Positions 40,093-49,721 of a stretch of DNA of 64,000 nucleotides are shown here, piece after piece; position 1 is the stretch's first letter; each line of letters starts with the position of its first letter. The notes beneath the pieces are model-generated. The model saw nothing but the letters and a program-made list of their open reading frames with translations, made no database searches and had not been told where the DNA came from. Source of the DNA: Haloplanus aerogenes (GTDB taxonomy: Archaea > Halobacteriota > Halobacteria > Halobacteriales > Haloferacaceae); contig NZ_CP034145.1 in the NCBI RefSeq assembly GCF_003856835.1, forward strand, positions 186,001-250,000. Reading direction: 5' to 3'. The position numbers and the translations under genes are program-made.

Positions 40093-41949
40093 ATGGCATC
40101 GCCACCGCCCGGGATGGTCCTGGTGTTCGCCCTCGTTCTCGTCGCCCTCGTCCTGTTCGTCACCGAACGCCTCCCCAACGACACGACCGCGCTCGCCGTT
40201 CTGGTCTCGCTCGTCGTCTTCGAGCCGTGGACGGGCGTCACCGCGGCGGAGGCCATCTCCGGGTTCGCCAGTCCTGCAACGCTCACCATCGTCGCCATGT
40301 ACATGTTGAGCGAGGGCATCCAGCGCACGGGGCTGGTCGAGCGGCTCGGTACGATGCTCGGGGAGGCCACCGGCGGCAACGAGCGGAAACTCCTCGGGGC
40401 GACCGTCGGGACGACGGGGCTCGCCGCCAGCGTCGTGAACAACACGCCCATCGTCGCGGTGTTCATCCCGATGATTACGGATCTCGCGGGGCGGTACGGG
40501 CTCTCGCCGTCGAAACTCCTCCTGCCGCTCTCGTACGCGGCGATGCTCGGCGGGACGCTCACCCTCGTCGGCACGGCGACGAACATCCTCGCCAGCGACC
40601 TCTCCAGCCAGCTGCTCGGTCACCAGCTCTCGATGTTCGAGTTCACGAAACTCGGCGTGGTGATCTTTCTCGTCGGTGCCGCGTACCTGCTCACGGTCGG
40701 CCGGTGGCTCACACCCGCTCGCATCGATCCCGCCGCCGACCTGACCGAGACGTTCGATCTGGGGAACCACCTCGTTCGCCTCGTCGTCCGGGAATCGTCG
40801 CCGCTGATCGGCTACCGTGTCGACGAAGCCGGCGAGGAACTCGCGGCGGCCGGCTACGATCTGGACATCCTCCAGATCGAACGCGACGGGGAGGCGTTTC
40901 TGGCGTCGGCGACCGACCGCCGCTTCGAGGACGGCGACCTGCTGACCGTCCGCACGTCGCTCCAGACGGCCAACCGGGTCGCCGGCGAGTACGGCCTCCG
41001 CCACCGCCACCGCGACGAGGTGACCGAGGACGACCTCTCCGAAACCCCACACCGCGGCACGCTGGTCGAGGTGGTGATCCCCGGCGAGTCCCGATTCGTC
41101 GGGAAACGGATCGGCGACTCGGCGCTCGACGAGCGCTTCGACACGACGGTGCTGGCCGTCCGCCGCGGCGACGAGGTGACGAAACGCGACCTCGACGCGG
41201 TCGAACTCCGCGCCGGCGACACGCTCCTCCTCCAGACGACTGCCGGTGCCATCGCCTACCTCGCGGACCGAGACGAAGTGTTCGTCACCCACGAGGCCGA
41301 GGATCCGGGTGACCTCGACGAGGCTGTGCAGGCGGAGACCAATGCCGAGCCGCTCGACGCCCACACGCCGGTCGCCGTCGCCATCCTCCTCGGCGTCATC
41401 GCCATCGCCGCGCTCGGCTTGCTCCCCATCGTCATCGCCGCCCTCGGTGGCGTCGTCGCCATGGTCGCGACGGGCTGTCTCCGCCCCTCCGAAGCCTACG
41501 AGGCCGTCAGCTGGAACGTCGTCTTCCTGCTCGCAGGCGTGATTCCGCTCGGGCTGGCGATGCAGAACACCGGCGGCGACGCTCTCCTCGCGAGCCTGCT
41601 CGTCGCCAGCACGGCCGTCCTCCCGCTGATCGGCGTCCTCGCGCTCGTCTACCTCGTCACCTCGCTGCTCGCGAACGTCATCACGCCGGTCGCGACGGTC
41701 GTGTTGATGATCCCCGTCGCCGTCGACACCGCGGCCCGGATCGGCGCCACCCGTCTCACCTTCCTCCTCGCCGTGATGTTCGCCGCCTCCACCGCCTTCA
41801 TGACGCCCATCGGCTACCAGACCAACCTCATGGTGTACGGCCCCGGCGGCTACCGGTTCACCGACTACGTCCGCGTCGGGGCGCCCCTGCAGGCGCTCAT
41901 GGCCGTCGTGACGACGGTCGGCCTCGTCGTCTTCTGGGGCCTTCGGTAG
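40093..41949 (+). CDS. SLC13-family permease with internal TrkA-C (RCK) domains
   Basis: A 618-residue anion/citrate-type transporter. The N-terminal membrane half has MVLVFALVLVALVLFVTERLPNDTTALAVLVSL and the family motif VVNNTPIVAVFIPMI; between the halves are two soluble TrkA-C domains (RESSPLIGYRVDEAGEELAAAGYDLDILQIER and VIPGESRFVGKRIGDSALDERFDTTVLAVRRG). The C-terminal half has LLANVITPVATVVLMIPVAV and AFMTPIGYQTNLMVYGPGGYRF. This is the DASS/SLC13 plan for dicarboxylate, sulfate or similar import. ATG at MASPPPGM; upstream frame is a shadow of the GNAT gene. Substrate open. Confidence 0.9.
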   Translation: MASPPPGMVLVFALVLVALVLFVTERLPNDTTALAVLVSLVVFEPWTGVTAAEAISGFASPATLTIVAMYMLSEGIQRTGLVERLGTMLGEATGGNERKLLGATVGTTGLAASVVNNTPIVAVFIPMITDLAGRYGLSPSKLLLPLSYAAMLGGTLTLVGTATNILASDLSSQLLGHQLSMFEFTKLGVVIFLVGAAYLLTVGRWLTPARIDPAADLTETFDLGNHLVRLVVRESSPLIGYRVDEAGEELAAAGYDLDILQIERDGEAFLASATDRRFEDGDLLTVRTSLQTANRVAGEYGLRHRHRDEVTEDDLSETPHRGTLVEVVIPGESRFVGKRIGDSALDERFDTTVLAVRRGDEVTKRDLDAVELRAGDTLLLQTTAGAIAYLADRDEVFVTHEAEDPGDLDEAVQAETNAEPLDAHTPVAVAILLGVIAIAALGLLPIVIAALGGVVAMVATGCLRPSEAYEAVSWNVVFLLAGVIPLGLAMQNTGGDALLASLLVASTAVLPLIGVLALVYLVTSLLANVITPVATVVLMIPVAVDTAARIGATRLTFLLAVMFAASTAFMTPIGYQTNLMVYGPGGYRFTDYVRVGAPLQALMAVVTTVGLVVFWGLR

Positions 41950-42033
41950 CGCCCGCGGCGCTCGTGTGTGGGCAGGACACGCACGACGAACACCTATGCT
42001 CGCTTCCGTCGCAGTTCTCGTGGGTGTCTCACC

Positions 42034-42870
42034 GTGACACGATACGACGAATGGACTGCTGCACAGGAGTCGACGACCGTCACTGTCGACGGCCACGACC
42101 TCGACGTTGCGTACTACGACGACGGCTCGGGCGACCCCGTCGTCTTCCTCCACGGCATCCCGACGAACTCCTATCTGTGGCGGGACGTGATCGATCCGAT
42201 AGCCGACCGCCGACGGGTGATCGTCCCCGACATGGTCGGCTACGGCGCGTCGGCCATGCACGACGGGTTCGATCGTTCGATTCGGGCACAGGAGCGGATG
42301 CTCGACGCCCTCCTCACGGCGCTCGACATCCAGTCACCGTCGCTCGTCGGCCACGATCTCGGCGGCGGCGTCTTCCTCCGCTACGCGGCCCACAACCCGG
42401 ACGCCGTCGACGAACTCGTCCTCTCGAACGCCGTGGCCTACGATTCGTGGCCCATCCAATTGGTCACTGATCTCGGCCTCCCCGAGACGGCCCGGACCAC
42501 CAGCCCCGAGGAGATGCAGACGATGCTCGACGACCTGTTCCGCGATACGCTCGTCGGCGACGATCCCGACGAGGCGCTCGTCGAGGGTATGACGGCGCCG
42601 TGGAACTCCGCCGAGGGCGTCACGTCCCTCGTCCGCAACGCCGCCTCGACGAACACCAACCACACGACGGAGATCGATCCGACGGCCATCACTGCCGACA
42701 CGCTGTTGCTCTGGGGGGCCGACGACGAGTTCCAGCCTATCCAGTGGGCCGAACGCCTCAGCGACGACATCGAGCGTGCCGAACTGGTCGGCCTCGACGG
42801 CGCGTCCCACTGGGTGATGGCGGATCGTCCCGACGCCTACCGGACGCACCTGTCGGACTTCCTGCGGTGA
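42034..42870 (+). CDS. Alpha/beta hydrolase, haloalkane dehalogenase/epoxide hydrolase-like
   Basis: A 278-residue soluble alpha/beta hydrolase from a GTG start (MTRYDEWTAAQES). The oxyanion region VVFLHGIPTNSYLWRDVI, the nucleophile elbow LVGHDLGGGVFLRYA with Asp rather than Ser, the acid WGADDEFQPI and the histidine in GASHWVMADRPDAYR give the Asp-Asp-His set seen in haloalkane dehalogenases and epoxide hydrolases. HGIPTNSYLW is very close to the dehalogenase consensus, where the residue after the glycine is often a halide-binding Asn; here it is Ile, so epoxide or ester chemistry is as likely. No export signal. Confidence 0.82.
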   Translation: MTRYDEWTAAQESTTVTVDGHDLDVAYYDDGSGDPVVFLHGIPTNSYLWRDVIDPIADRRRVIVPDMVGYGASAMHDGFDRSIRAQERMLDALLTALDIQSPSLVGHDLGGGVFLRYAAHNPDAVDELVLSNAVAYDSWPIQLVTDLGLPETARTTSPEEMQTMLDDLFRDTLVGDDPDEALVEGMTAPWNSAEGVTSLVRNAASTNTNHTTEIDPTAITADTLLLWGADDEFQPIQWAERLSDDIERAELVGLDGASHWVMADRPDAYRTHLSDFLR

Positions 42871-43003
42871 CAGCCGCCGTCGACGGACTGGGAGCGGGCC
42901 ATCCCGGCGCCGGCGCACGCACCCGCAACGGCCGGCGTCACACCGATTCGTTATCGCGCGGCACGGGGACGCTTTTGTCGGCGGTCGGTGTTGGTCCCTG
43001 ACG

Positions 43004-44209
43004 ATGCCGTCTCGGAAACACCGCGTCCTGCTGGTGATGGCCGTCGCCGAACTGCTGGCCATGTCGCTGTGGTTCAGTGCGACCGCCGCTGCGCCCGAAC
43101 TCGCCGCCGAGTGGGGGCTGACCGACGCCGAGACGGCGTGGCTCACCATCGCCGTCCAGCTCGGCTTCGTCACCGGCGCCCTCCTTTCCTCCGTACTCAC
43201 CCTCTCGGACGTGTTCCGGCCGCGCTACCTCCTCGCCGGCTCGGCCGTCCTCGGCGCGGCCGCTACCGCGCTCATCGCCGCCGCCGTCTCCGCGGCGCTC
43301 CCGGCTATCGCGCTCCGCTTTCTCACCGGCGTCGCCCTCGCCGGCGTCTACCCACCGGGAATGAAGATCCTCGCCGGGTGGTTCGAGGAGGGCCGCGGCT
43401 TCGCCATCGGCGTCCTCGTCGGGGCGCTCACCGTCGGCTCCGCGCTCCCGCATCTCATCCGCGCGGTCGGCGGTGTCGGCCAGCCACGGGTCGTGCTGTA
43501 CGGCGCCGCCGCCCTCGCCACTCTCGGCGGCCTCCTCGCTCTCCTCGTCGAACCCGGACCGCACCAGGCGCCCGCGGCGCCGTTCGACCCCGGTGCTATC
43601 GGCCGCATCCTCCGTGACCGCGGGACCATGCTCGCCAACGGCGGCTACTTCGGCCACATGTGGGAGCTCTACGCCGTCTGGACGTGGATCCCGGCGTATC
43701 TGATCGCGAGTATGGCCGCGAACGGCGGGGGGTCGACCGGGCTCGCCTCCCTCCTCGCCTTCGCCACCATCGCCGTGGGTGGTGTCGGCGCCGTCGTCGC
43801 CGGGTCGGCCGCCGACCGGGTCGGGCGCACGCGCGTCACGAGCGTGAGCATGGCCGTCAGCGGCCTCGCCTGCCTCGCCGCGGGCGTCGTCTTCGGCCGC
43901 TCGCTATTCCTGCTCGTTCCCTTCGTCCTCGTGTGGGGGGTCGCCATCGTCGCGGACTCCGCGCAGTTCTCCGCGGCCGTCTCGGAACTGGCCGAGCAGT
44001 CGTACGTCGGCACCGCACTGACGCTCCAGACGGCCATCGGCTTCCTCCTCACCACGATTTCGATCCAGCTGATACCCGTGGTCGTCGACCTCGTGGGCTG
44101 GCGGTGGGCGTTCGCACCCCTCGTCGTCGGTCCGCTCCTCGGCACGCTGTCGATGCAGTGGCTCCGTCGCCTGCCCGAGGCGACGCGTCTGGCGGGTGGG
44201 CGGGGGTGA
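43004..44209 (+). CDS. Major facilitator superfamily transporter
   Basis: A 401-residue, 12-helix MFS protein starting MPSRKHRVLLVMAVAELLAMSLWFSATAAAPELAAEWGL. The inter-helix 2-3 loop and motif around RPRYLLAGSAVLGAAAT and the helix-5 GVALAGVYPPGMKILAGWFEEGRGFAIG resemble the nitrate/cyanate (CynX/NarK-like) branch. The second half repeats the fold (TGLASLLAFATIAVGGVGAVVAGSAADRVGRTR). Substrate not identifiable. It precedes uvrB by 45 bases on the same strand, though functional linkage is unlikely. Confidence 0.87.
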   Translation: MPSRKHRVLLVMAVAELLAMSLWFSATAAAPELAAEWGLTDAETAWLTIAVQLGFVTGALLSSVLTLSDVFRPRYLLAGSAVLGAAATALIAAAVSAALPAIALRFLTGVALAGVYPPGMKILAGWFEEGRGFAIGVLVGALTVGSALPHLIRAVGGVGQPRVVLYGAAALATLGGLLALLVEPGPHQAPAAPFDPGAIGRILRDRGTMLANGGYFGHMWELYAVWTWIPAYLIASMAANGGGSTGLASLLAFATIAVGGVGAVVAGSAADRVGRTRVTSVSMAVSGLACLAAGVVFGRSLFLLVPFVLVWGVAIVADSAQFSAAVSELAEQSYVGTALTLQTAIGFLLTTISIQLIPVVVDLVGWRWAFAPLVVGPLLGTLSMQWLRRLPEATRLAGGRG

Positions 44210-44254
44210 TCCGAACGAATCCGTCAAGTTCTTCGAGCGACCAGTACCGGTACC

Positions 44255-46315
44255 GTGAGTGACGCCAACTCGGGCCCGCTCCAGCCGGACCGCCCCGACG
44301 CCGACCAGCCGTTCCGGGTCGACGCCCCCTTCGACCCGGCGGGCGATCAGCCCGACGCAATCGAGGAACTCGTCGCCGGCTACGAGGCCGGAATGGACGA
44401 GCAGACGCTCCTCGGCGTCACCGGCTCGGGCAAGACCAACACCGTCTCGTGGGTGATCGAGGAACTCCAGCAGCCGACGCTGGTCATCGCCCACAACAAG
44501 ACGCTGGCCGCCCAGCTATACGAGGAGTTTCGAAACCTCTTCCCCGACAACGCGGTCGAGTACTTCGTCTCTTACTACGACTACTACCAGCCCGAGGCGT
44601 ACGTCGAACAGACGGACACGTTCATCGACAAGGACGCCTCGATCAACGACGAGATCGACCGCCTGCGCCACTCCGCGACCCGTTCCCTGTTGACCCGAAA
44701 CGACGTGATCGTCGTCGCCAGCGTCTCGGCCATCTACGGCCTCGGTGACCCCGCCAACTACGTCGACATGGCGCTCCGCCTCGAACGGGGTCAGGAGATC
44801 GGCCGCGACGACCTGCTCGCCCGGCTGGTCGACCTCAACTACGACCGCAACGACGTGGACTTCACGCAGGGCACCTTCCGCGTCCGCGGCGACACCGTCG
44901 AAGTGTTCCCGATGTACGGTCGCTACGCCGTCCGCGTGGAGTTCTGGGGCGACGAAATCGACCGTCTGACCAAACTCGATCCGCTGGAAGGGGAGGTAAA
45001 GAGTCAGGAACCCGCCGTGTTGATCCACCCGGCAGAACACTACTCCATCCCCGAGGAGCGACTGGAGAACGCTATCGAGGAGATAGAGGTGCTGATGGAG
45101 GACCGCGTGGCCTACTTCGAGCGACAGGGGGATCTGGTCGCCGCCCAGCGGATCGAGGAGCGCACCACCTTCGACATCGAGATGCTGCGCGAGACGGGGT
45201 ACTGCTCGGGCATCGAGAACTACTCCGTCCACCTCTCGGACCGGGAGTCCGGCGAGGCGCCCTACACCCTGCTCGATTACTTCCCCGACGACTTCCTCAC
45301 GGTCGTCGACGAGTCCCACCAGACCCTCCCCCAGATCAAGGGACAGTACGAGGGCGACAAGTCCCGCAAGGACTCGCTGGTCGAGAACGGCTTTCGGCTC
45401 CCCACCGCGTACGACAACCGCCCGCTCACCTTCGAGGAGTTCGAGGAGAAGACGAACCGGATGCTGTACGTCTCCGCGACCCCCGGCGACTACGAGCAGG
45501 AACACTCCGATCAGGTGGTCGAACAGATCGTTCGGCCCACCTATCTCGTCGACCCCGCGGTCGAGGTTGCGGACGCGACGGGGCAGGTCGAGGACCTCAT
45601 GGACCGCATCGACGAACGCATCGAACGCGACGAGCGCATCCTCGTGACGACGCTCACCAAGCGGATGGCCGAAGATTTGACCGAATATCTCTCAGAGGCC
45701 GGCGTCGCCGTCGAGTATATGCACGACGAGACGGACACGCTGGAGCGCCACGAGTTGATCCGCGGTCTCCGGTTGGGTGACTTCGACGTACTCGTCGGCA
45801 TCAACCTCCTCCGGGAGGGGCTGGACATCCCCGAAGTCTCCTTGGTCGCCATCCTCGACGCCGATCAGGAGGGGTTCCTCCGGTCGGAGACGACGCTCGT
45901 CCAGACGATGGGCCGGGCGGCGCGCAACGTCAACGGCGAGGTGGTGCTCTACGCCGACGACGTGACGGACTCGATGCAGTCGGCTATCGACGAGACGCGG
46001 CGGCGCCGGCGCATCCAGCAGGAGTTCAACGAGGAACACGGCCACGAACCGACGACCATCGAGAAGGCGGTGGGTGAGACGAACCTGCCGGGGAGCGAGA
46101 CGGACACCTCGGGCGTCACGGGCGACACCCCCGAGACCGAGGACGAGGCCCGTGAACGGATCGAGGCGCTGGAAGAACGGATGCAGGCCGCCGCCGACAA
46201 TCTGGAGTTCGAACTCGCGGCCGACATCCGCGACCGGATTCGTGACCTGCGACAGGAGTTCGAGTTCGACGACGCCGACGACGGCATCGCGCCCGAACTC
46301 GATTCAGAGTTCTGA
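44255..46315 (+). CDS. uvrB: Excinuclease ABC subunit B
   Basis: Damage-verification helicase of bacterial-type nucleotide excision repair, acquired by haloarchaea. The 686-residue protein has Walker [12 protein letters not shown], the beta-hairpin [30 protein letters not shown]-like [12 protein letters not shown], the helicase motif [52 protein letters not shown] and a C-terminal UVR helix pair ([29 protein letters not shown]). GTG start. uvrA and uvrC are not in the window. Acidic insertions near the C-terminus are typical halophilic additions. Confidence 0.97.
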   Translation: MSDANSGPLQPDRPDADQPFRVDAPFDPAGDQPDAIEELVAGYEAGMDEQTLLGVTGSGKTNTVSWVIEELQQPTLVIAHNKTLAAQLYEEFRNLFPDNAVEYFVSYYDYYQPEAYVEQTDTFIDKDASINDEIDRLRHSATRSLLTRNDVIVVASVSAIYGLGDPANYVDMALRLERGQEIGRDDLLARLVDLNYDRNDVDFTQGTFRVRGDTVEVFPMYGRYAVRVEFWGDEIDRLTKLDPLEGEVKSQEPAVLIHPAEHYSIPEERLENAIEEIEVLMEDRVAYFERQGDLVAAQRIEERTTFDIEMLRETGYCSGIENYSVHLSDRESGEAPYTLLDYFPDDFLTVVDESHQTLPQIKGQYEGDKSRKDSLVENGFRLPTAYDNRPLTFEEFEEKTNRMLYVSATPGDYEQEHSDQVVEQIVRPTYLVDPAVEVADATGQVEDLMDRIDERIERDERILVTTLTKRMAEDLTEYLSEAGVAVEYMHDETDTLERHELIRGLRLGDFDVLVGINLLREGLDIPEVSLVAILDADQEGFLRSETTLVQTMGRAARNVNGEVVLYADDVTDSMQSAIDETRRRRRIQQEFNEEHGHEPTTIEKAVGETNLPGSETDTSGVTGDTPETEDEARERIEALEERMQAAADNLEFELAADIRDRIRDLRQEFEFDDADDGIAPELDSEF

Positions 46316-46410
46316 GCGGCAGGACGGGGTCGGCCGCCCCGGTACGCCTCTCGATGGTAACTATCACCAACGTTTATGGCGCGACGGTAATATGATACTA
46401 GGTGACACGG

Positions 46411-46569
46411 ATGAGCCACGAAACTGATCCCCCCCTTCGTGGAGAGGGCCGACCGACTCCCGAAGACCCGACCTCGCACAGCCTCATCGGCCGTCTCGCC
46501 GCGTATCTCGCCGAGTGGCCACGGAAGTATATCGACATGCAGGTCGAGGCGCTCGATCCGAAGCGCTGA
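46411..46569 (+). CDS. 52-residue haloarchaeal small protein
   Basis: MSHETDPPLRGEGRPTPEDP opens this short protein, and the second half, IGRLAAYLAEWPRKYIDMQV, is a probable amphipathic helix ending EALDPKR. A TATA-like GTTTATGG and TAATATGATA lie about 25-45 bases upstream, so it has its own promoter. No family recognised. Composition (acidic start, basic amphipathic helix) suggests membrane-surface or nucleic-acid association. It converges with the TSUP gene. Confidence 0.6.
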   Translation: MSHETDPPLRGEGRPTPEDPTSHSLIGRLAAYLAEWPRKYIDMQVEALDPKR

Positions 46570-46617
46570 GAAGAGCGAGCAGCCGTCTTCTTCGGCCGTC
46601 AGTTCCCGCTGTGGCAG

Positions 46618-47721
46618 TTATCCGAGTCCCGCCGCCATCAGGAACAGCGCCGTCGAGATGATGCCGAACAGCATCGCGACGAACCGCTTGATCGTGCGGG
46701 TACTGAGCGCGTTGGAGACGTAGGGGGCGATCTGACCGCCCGTCACCGTCGCCGGGACGGTGAACACGACCATGTTCCACGGCGTCGAGGCGAGCGAGAG
46801 GGAGTGACCGCCGACGATGCCACCGCCGAAGACGTGGACGAGCGACGCGAGAATCGCCGTCAGCGCGACGACGATGTGGTTCGTCCCGATGGCCACCCGG
46901 ACCGGCACCTTCGTCCCGAGCATCGAGATGATGCCGAGTTCGCCGATGCCGAAGCCGGCGAGCCCCTGGAACGTGCCGCCGATGCTGTAGTTAGCCGCGC
47001 GGCGCAGGTAGCCACCGCGGGTGTAGGTGTAGTCGTCGCCGTCGCGGTCGACGCGCGTGACGGTGCCGTCCTCGGCCGTCTCGACGCCCGCGGGGCCGAG
47101 TTTGTCGTCGTCGTCGGGGAGACCGGCCGCTGCCGGGTCGGCGGCCGTCCCGCCGTCGGCGGCCGGATCGGCATCGGCGTCCGCGTCGTCGCTCCCGCTG
47201 TGATCCAGATTCGTCTTGAACAGGAGGTAGGCGGCCGCCAGCAGCGCGATCCCGAGTAGCGCGTGGAAGAGCGGCTCCGGAATGACGAACGAGAGCAGGG
47301 CGCCCCCGACGACGAATGGGATCGACCCGCCGACGAGCGTGAGCGCCAGTCGGCGGTCCACGAGGCCGTACTGGATGAAGGCGACCGAGGAACTGGAGAG
47401 GCCAAAGGCCTCGCTGATGAGGCCCACCTTCACCAGCGTCTCCGGTTCGAGCGGGTGGGCGAAGAGCGGGAAGATGAAGATCAGGAAGGGCACGAAGAGC
47501 GCGGACCCGCTGATGCCGACCGTGTTCACGATGGTCGCCCCGAGCAGGAAGACGGGGAAGAGCCACCAGTACTCGAGCCAGTAGTTCGCCCCCGGATCGC
47601 TCGCCGTCGTCGGGGCCGTGAAGAACACGGCGACGACGAACGCCACTGGGGCGGTGAATACGAATACGTGCTGATACTTCAGGAACCACTTCTGGATACG
47701 GCTGTATGAGGATGTACTCAT
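46618..47721 (-). CDS. TSUP family (TauE/SafE) anion permease
   Basis: A 367-residue membrane protein of the sulfite exporter TauE/SafE family. Two homologous membrane halves are visible: VNTVGISGSALFVPFLIFIFPL...LVKVGLISEAFGLSSSSVAFIQYGLVD, and FQGLAGFGIGELGIISMLGTKVPVRVAIGTNHIVVALTAI. They are separated by a soluble acidic insert (about residues 175-230) rich in Asp and Ala, a halophilic feature. Expected to export sulfite, sulfonate or related anions. tssA/tssB are 20 kb away, so no operon link to sulfur metabolism. Confidence 0.88.
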   Translation of the reverse strand: MSTSSYSRIQKWFLKYQHVFVFTAPVAFVVAVFFTAPTTASDPGANYWLEYWWLFPVFLLGATIVNTVGISGSALFVPFLIFIFPLFAHPLEPETLVKVGLISEAFGLSSSSVAFIQYGLVDRRLALTLVGGSIPFVVGGALLSFVIPEPLFHALLGIALLAAAYLLFKTNLDHSGSDDADADADPAADGGTAADPAAAGLPDDDDKLGPAGVETAEDGTVTRVDRDGDDYTYTRGGYLRRAANYSIGGTFQGLAGFGIGELGIISMLGTKVPVRVAIGTNHIVVALTAILASLVHVFGGGIVGGHSLSLASTPWNMVVFTVPATVTGGQIAPYVSNALSTRTIKRFVAMLFGIISTALFLMAAGLG

Positions 47722-47962
47722 CGGTCCGTCTGTGATTTAGCGGCCGGTGCCTGCGACCGTCGACACCGGGCGGTGCGACGACGCGGGTGCGAGGAGGAGG
47801 GTGTTCGTACTGGGAAGCGACACGCCGTCGACCGCGTCACGACTCATTGTCAGCGTGTCCGTAGCGAACTCCGTGTAAAAAGCCTTGAGATTCAGTAGCG
47901 GCGTGGGGACCACCACCACGCGCCACGTTCAGGATTGAGGCCCCACTACACACCTTGAAGTC

Positions 47963-47970
47963 TTTATACA
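47963..47970 (+). promoter_or_regulatory. TATA box of the PGF-CTERM protein gene
   Basis: TTTATACA followed by an AT-rich stretch (AATAATATCAAACACACAATA), 23 bases before the ATG at 47993. The spacing predicts transcription beginning essentially at the start codon, the usual haloarchaeal leaderless arrangement. Confidence 0.6.
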
Positions 47971-47992
47971 ATAATATCAAACACACAATACG

Positions 47993-48940
47993 ATGTCATC
48001 TAGAGCCGCGGTGGTAATCGTACTGATCCTCGTGGTGGCTAGTGGTAGCCTGCCGACACACGCTCTCGATCCCTCGGCTCCGCTCGCACAGCACGGTGGC
48101 GGCGACGGAACGCCGATGGGTGGTGGTGACGGCGGCGATGGGCGGCGAACGCCCGACGGTGGCGACGGGCAGCGCACCCCCACCGACGACGGTCGACGGA
48201 CATCCGGTGGTGACGGGCGAAGCACCCCGACCGGTGGGGACGGTCCCCGGACGAACGTCTCGGTCGACCACCGTCAGCCCGGTAACGCCTCGATCATGGT
48301 CCACAACGCCGCGGCGAACCGGACCGTTCACATCCAGTTCGAGCGGATGGCCGCGAACCCGGAAACGGGATTGATGCTCCGCGAGATGACTATCGCAACC
48401 GGCGACCCCGAGTACCAGTTGGCCGTCCGCACGACCACCCGCGCCAGCGAGGGTGTCACCCCCTTCCCCGGCGACCCTCCGTTCGGCTACCTCAACGTGA
48501 CCCACTCGGTGCCCAACGCCAACGTCACCAACGCCTCTCTCACGTTCACGCTCAACCGCACGCGACTGCGCGAGCGAAACGTGACTGCCGAGAACGTCAG
48601 CCTCTATCGCTACCGGGAGACTAACCGGACGTGGCAGCGCCTCCAGACTCGGGTGATGGAGCAGAATCGGACGCAGGTGACCTACCGATCCGAGTCGCCG
48701 GGTCTCTCGGAGTTCGCCGTCGCACCTACTGCCGAGACGACGACGCCCACGGCGACCGCCACGTCGACGCCGACTGCGACGGCGACACGCACCCCGACGG
48801 CGACTCCATCACCGACGCCCCGACCCTCGACGCCGACGCCGACGCCGATGCCCGGAACCGACGGCTCAGCCCCCGGATTCGGCTTCCTCGCTGCCCTGCT
48901 GGCACTGTTCGTGCTGGGCCGCCTCTGGAAGCCGCGCTGA
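47993..48940 (+). CDS. PGF-CTERM surface protein with PGF-pre-PGF-like domain
   Basis: A 315-residue secreted, cell-surface protein. A Sec-type signal (AAVVIVLILVVASGSLPTHA) is followed by a Gly/Asp/Thr/Arg low-complexity region (about 35-85). The globular domain VSVDHRQPGNASIMVHNAAANRTVHIQFE ... LSEFAVAP is of the PGF-pre-PGF type, with many N-glycosylation sequons. A Thr/Pro/Ala stalk then leads to a C-terminal GSAPGFGFLAALLALFVLGRL helix and basic end, the PGF-CTERM sorting signal processed by archaeosortase A and lipid-anchored. Own TATA box. Single gene. Confidence 0.85.
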   Translation: MSSRAAVVIVLILVVASGSLPTHALDPSAPLAQHGGGDGTPMGGGDGGDGRRTPDGGDGQRTPTDDGRRTSGGDGRSTPTGGDGPRTNVSVDHRQPGNASIMVHNAAANRTVHIQFERMAANPETGLMLREMTIATGDPEYQLAVRTTTRASEGVTPFPGDPPFGYLNVTHSVPNANVTNASLTFTLNRTRLRERNVTAENVSLYRYRETNRTWQRLQTRVMEQNRTQVTYRSESPGLSEFAVAPTAETTTPTATATSTPTATATRTPTATPSPTPRPSTPTPTPMPGTDGSAPGFGFLAALLALFVLGRLWKPR

Positions 48941-48983
48941 TCCCGCCATCACACTTTTGCGCGTTCCGTCCCCACCGACTCTC

Positions 48984-49172
48984 ATGTCTCGCGCCGCCGT
49001 CGACGTGGATGATCTGCTGAAACTGGTGCTCATTCTCGTCGTCGTCTGGCTCGCGCTCGAAATCGTCGGTGAGGTGTTCGACCTCTTCGTCGGCCTGCTC
49101 AACCTCTTCCCGACGCTGATCGGGCTACTCATCGTTGTCCTGATCGTCCTCTGGTTGCTCGACCGGATCTGA
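48984..49172 (+). CDS. Small two-helix membrane protein
   Basis: A 62-residue protein: MSRAAVDVDDLLKLVLILVV starts it, and two long hydrophobic helices (LVLILVVVWLALEIVGEVF and LIGLLIVVLIVLWLLDRI) make up almost all of the rest. Conserved haloarchaeal families of this size and pattern exist but I cannot name the function. It follows the PGF-CTERM gene by 43 bases on the same strand. Confidence 0.7.
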   Translation: MSRAAVDVDDLLKLVLILVVVWLALEIVGEVFDLFVGLLNLFPTLIGLLIVVLIVLWLLDRI

Positions 49173-49214
49173 CGGCTCCGGTACGCTCTTTTCTCCGCCC
49201 CGTCACCGTCCGCC

Positions 49215-49721
49215 GTGTACAGTCTCAACGTCCCCGTCCCGGGCGCCGTCGAACGCCTCGCGGCCGACCTCCACCCGCGACTCACCCCATTCGACCGGGT
49301 TCGCGACCGCCACACCCTCGTCTGCAAGCGGTTCGAGGCCGACGAGGGCGACTACGACCACCTGCGCGAACGCCTCCGGGTCACGCTCTCGCCGACGCCC
49401 GCTTTCGAGGCGCAGATTACGGGCATCGACACCTTCGAGACACCCACCCACGGCCCCGGCCCGGTCGTCTACCTCGCCGTCGAGAGCCCGGGTCTCCACG
49501 ACCTGCACCGGCGGTTGGTCGACGCCTTCGGCGCCGTCCACGACGAACTGGAAGGCGAGGCGTACGTCCCGCACGTGACGCTGGCCCGCGGTGATGGACG
49601 GGACGCCCTCGCCGACCTCTGCACGCTCGATATCGAGCCGATCACGTGGACCGTCTCCGAACTCCACCTCTGGAGTCGCGCTCGCCGCGAGACGGCGTGG
49701 CGAGTGTCGCTGCCGCGCTAA
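49215..49721 (+). CDS. 2'-5' RNA ligase family protein (2H phosphoesterase)
   Basis: A 168-residue protein from a GTG start (MYSLNVPVPGAVERLAADLHPRL). The 2H fold has two catalytic H-x-T/S motifs: RHTLVCKRF (first, H-T) and the clear second PHVTLARG. Family members hydrolyse 2'-5' or cyclic phosphodiesters, including in tRNA or RNA end processing. No signal peptide. The stop overlaps the P450 stop region by four bases on the opposite strand. First motif is less canonical than the second, but both histidines are present. Confidence 0.82.
   Translation: MYSLNVPVPGAVERLAADLHPRLTPFDRVRDRHTLVCKRFEADEGDYDHLRERLRVTLSPTPAFEAQITGIDTFETPTHGPGPVVYLAVESPGLHDLHRRLVDAFGAVHDELEGEAYVPHVTLARGDGRDALADLCTLDIEPITWTVSELHLWSRARRETAWRVSLPR

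Noticed and set aside
40072-42261. 729-codon minus-strand frame opposite the SLC13 permease
   Set aside because: Antisense shadow with Asp/Arg/Val low complexity; the plus strand encodes a complete transporter.
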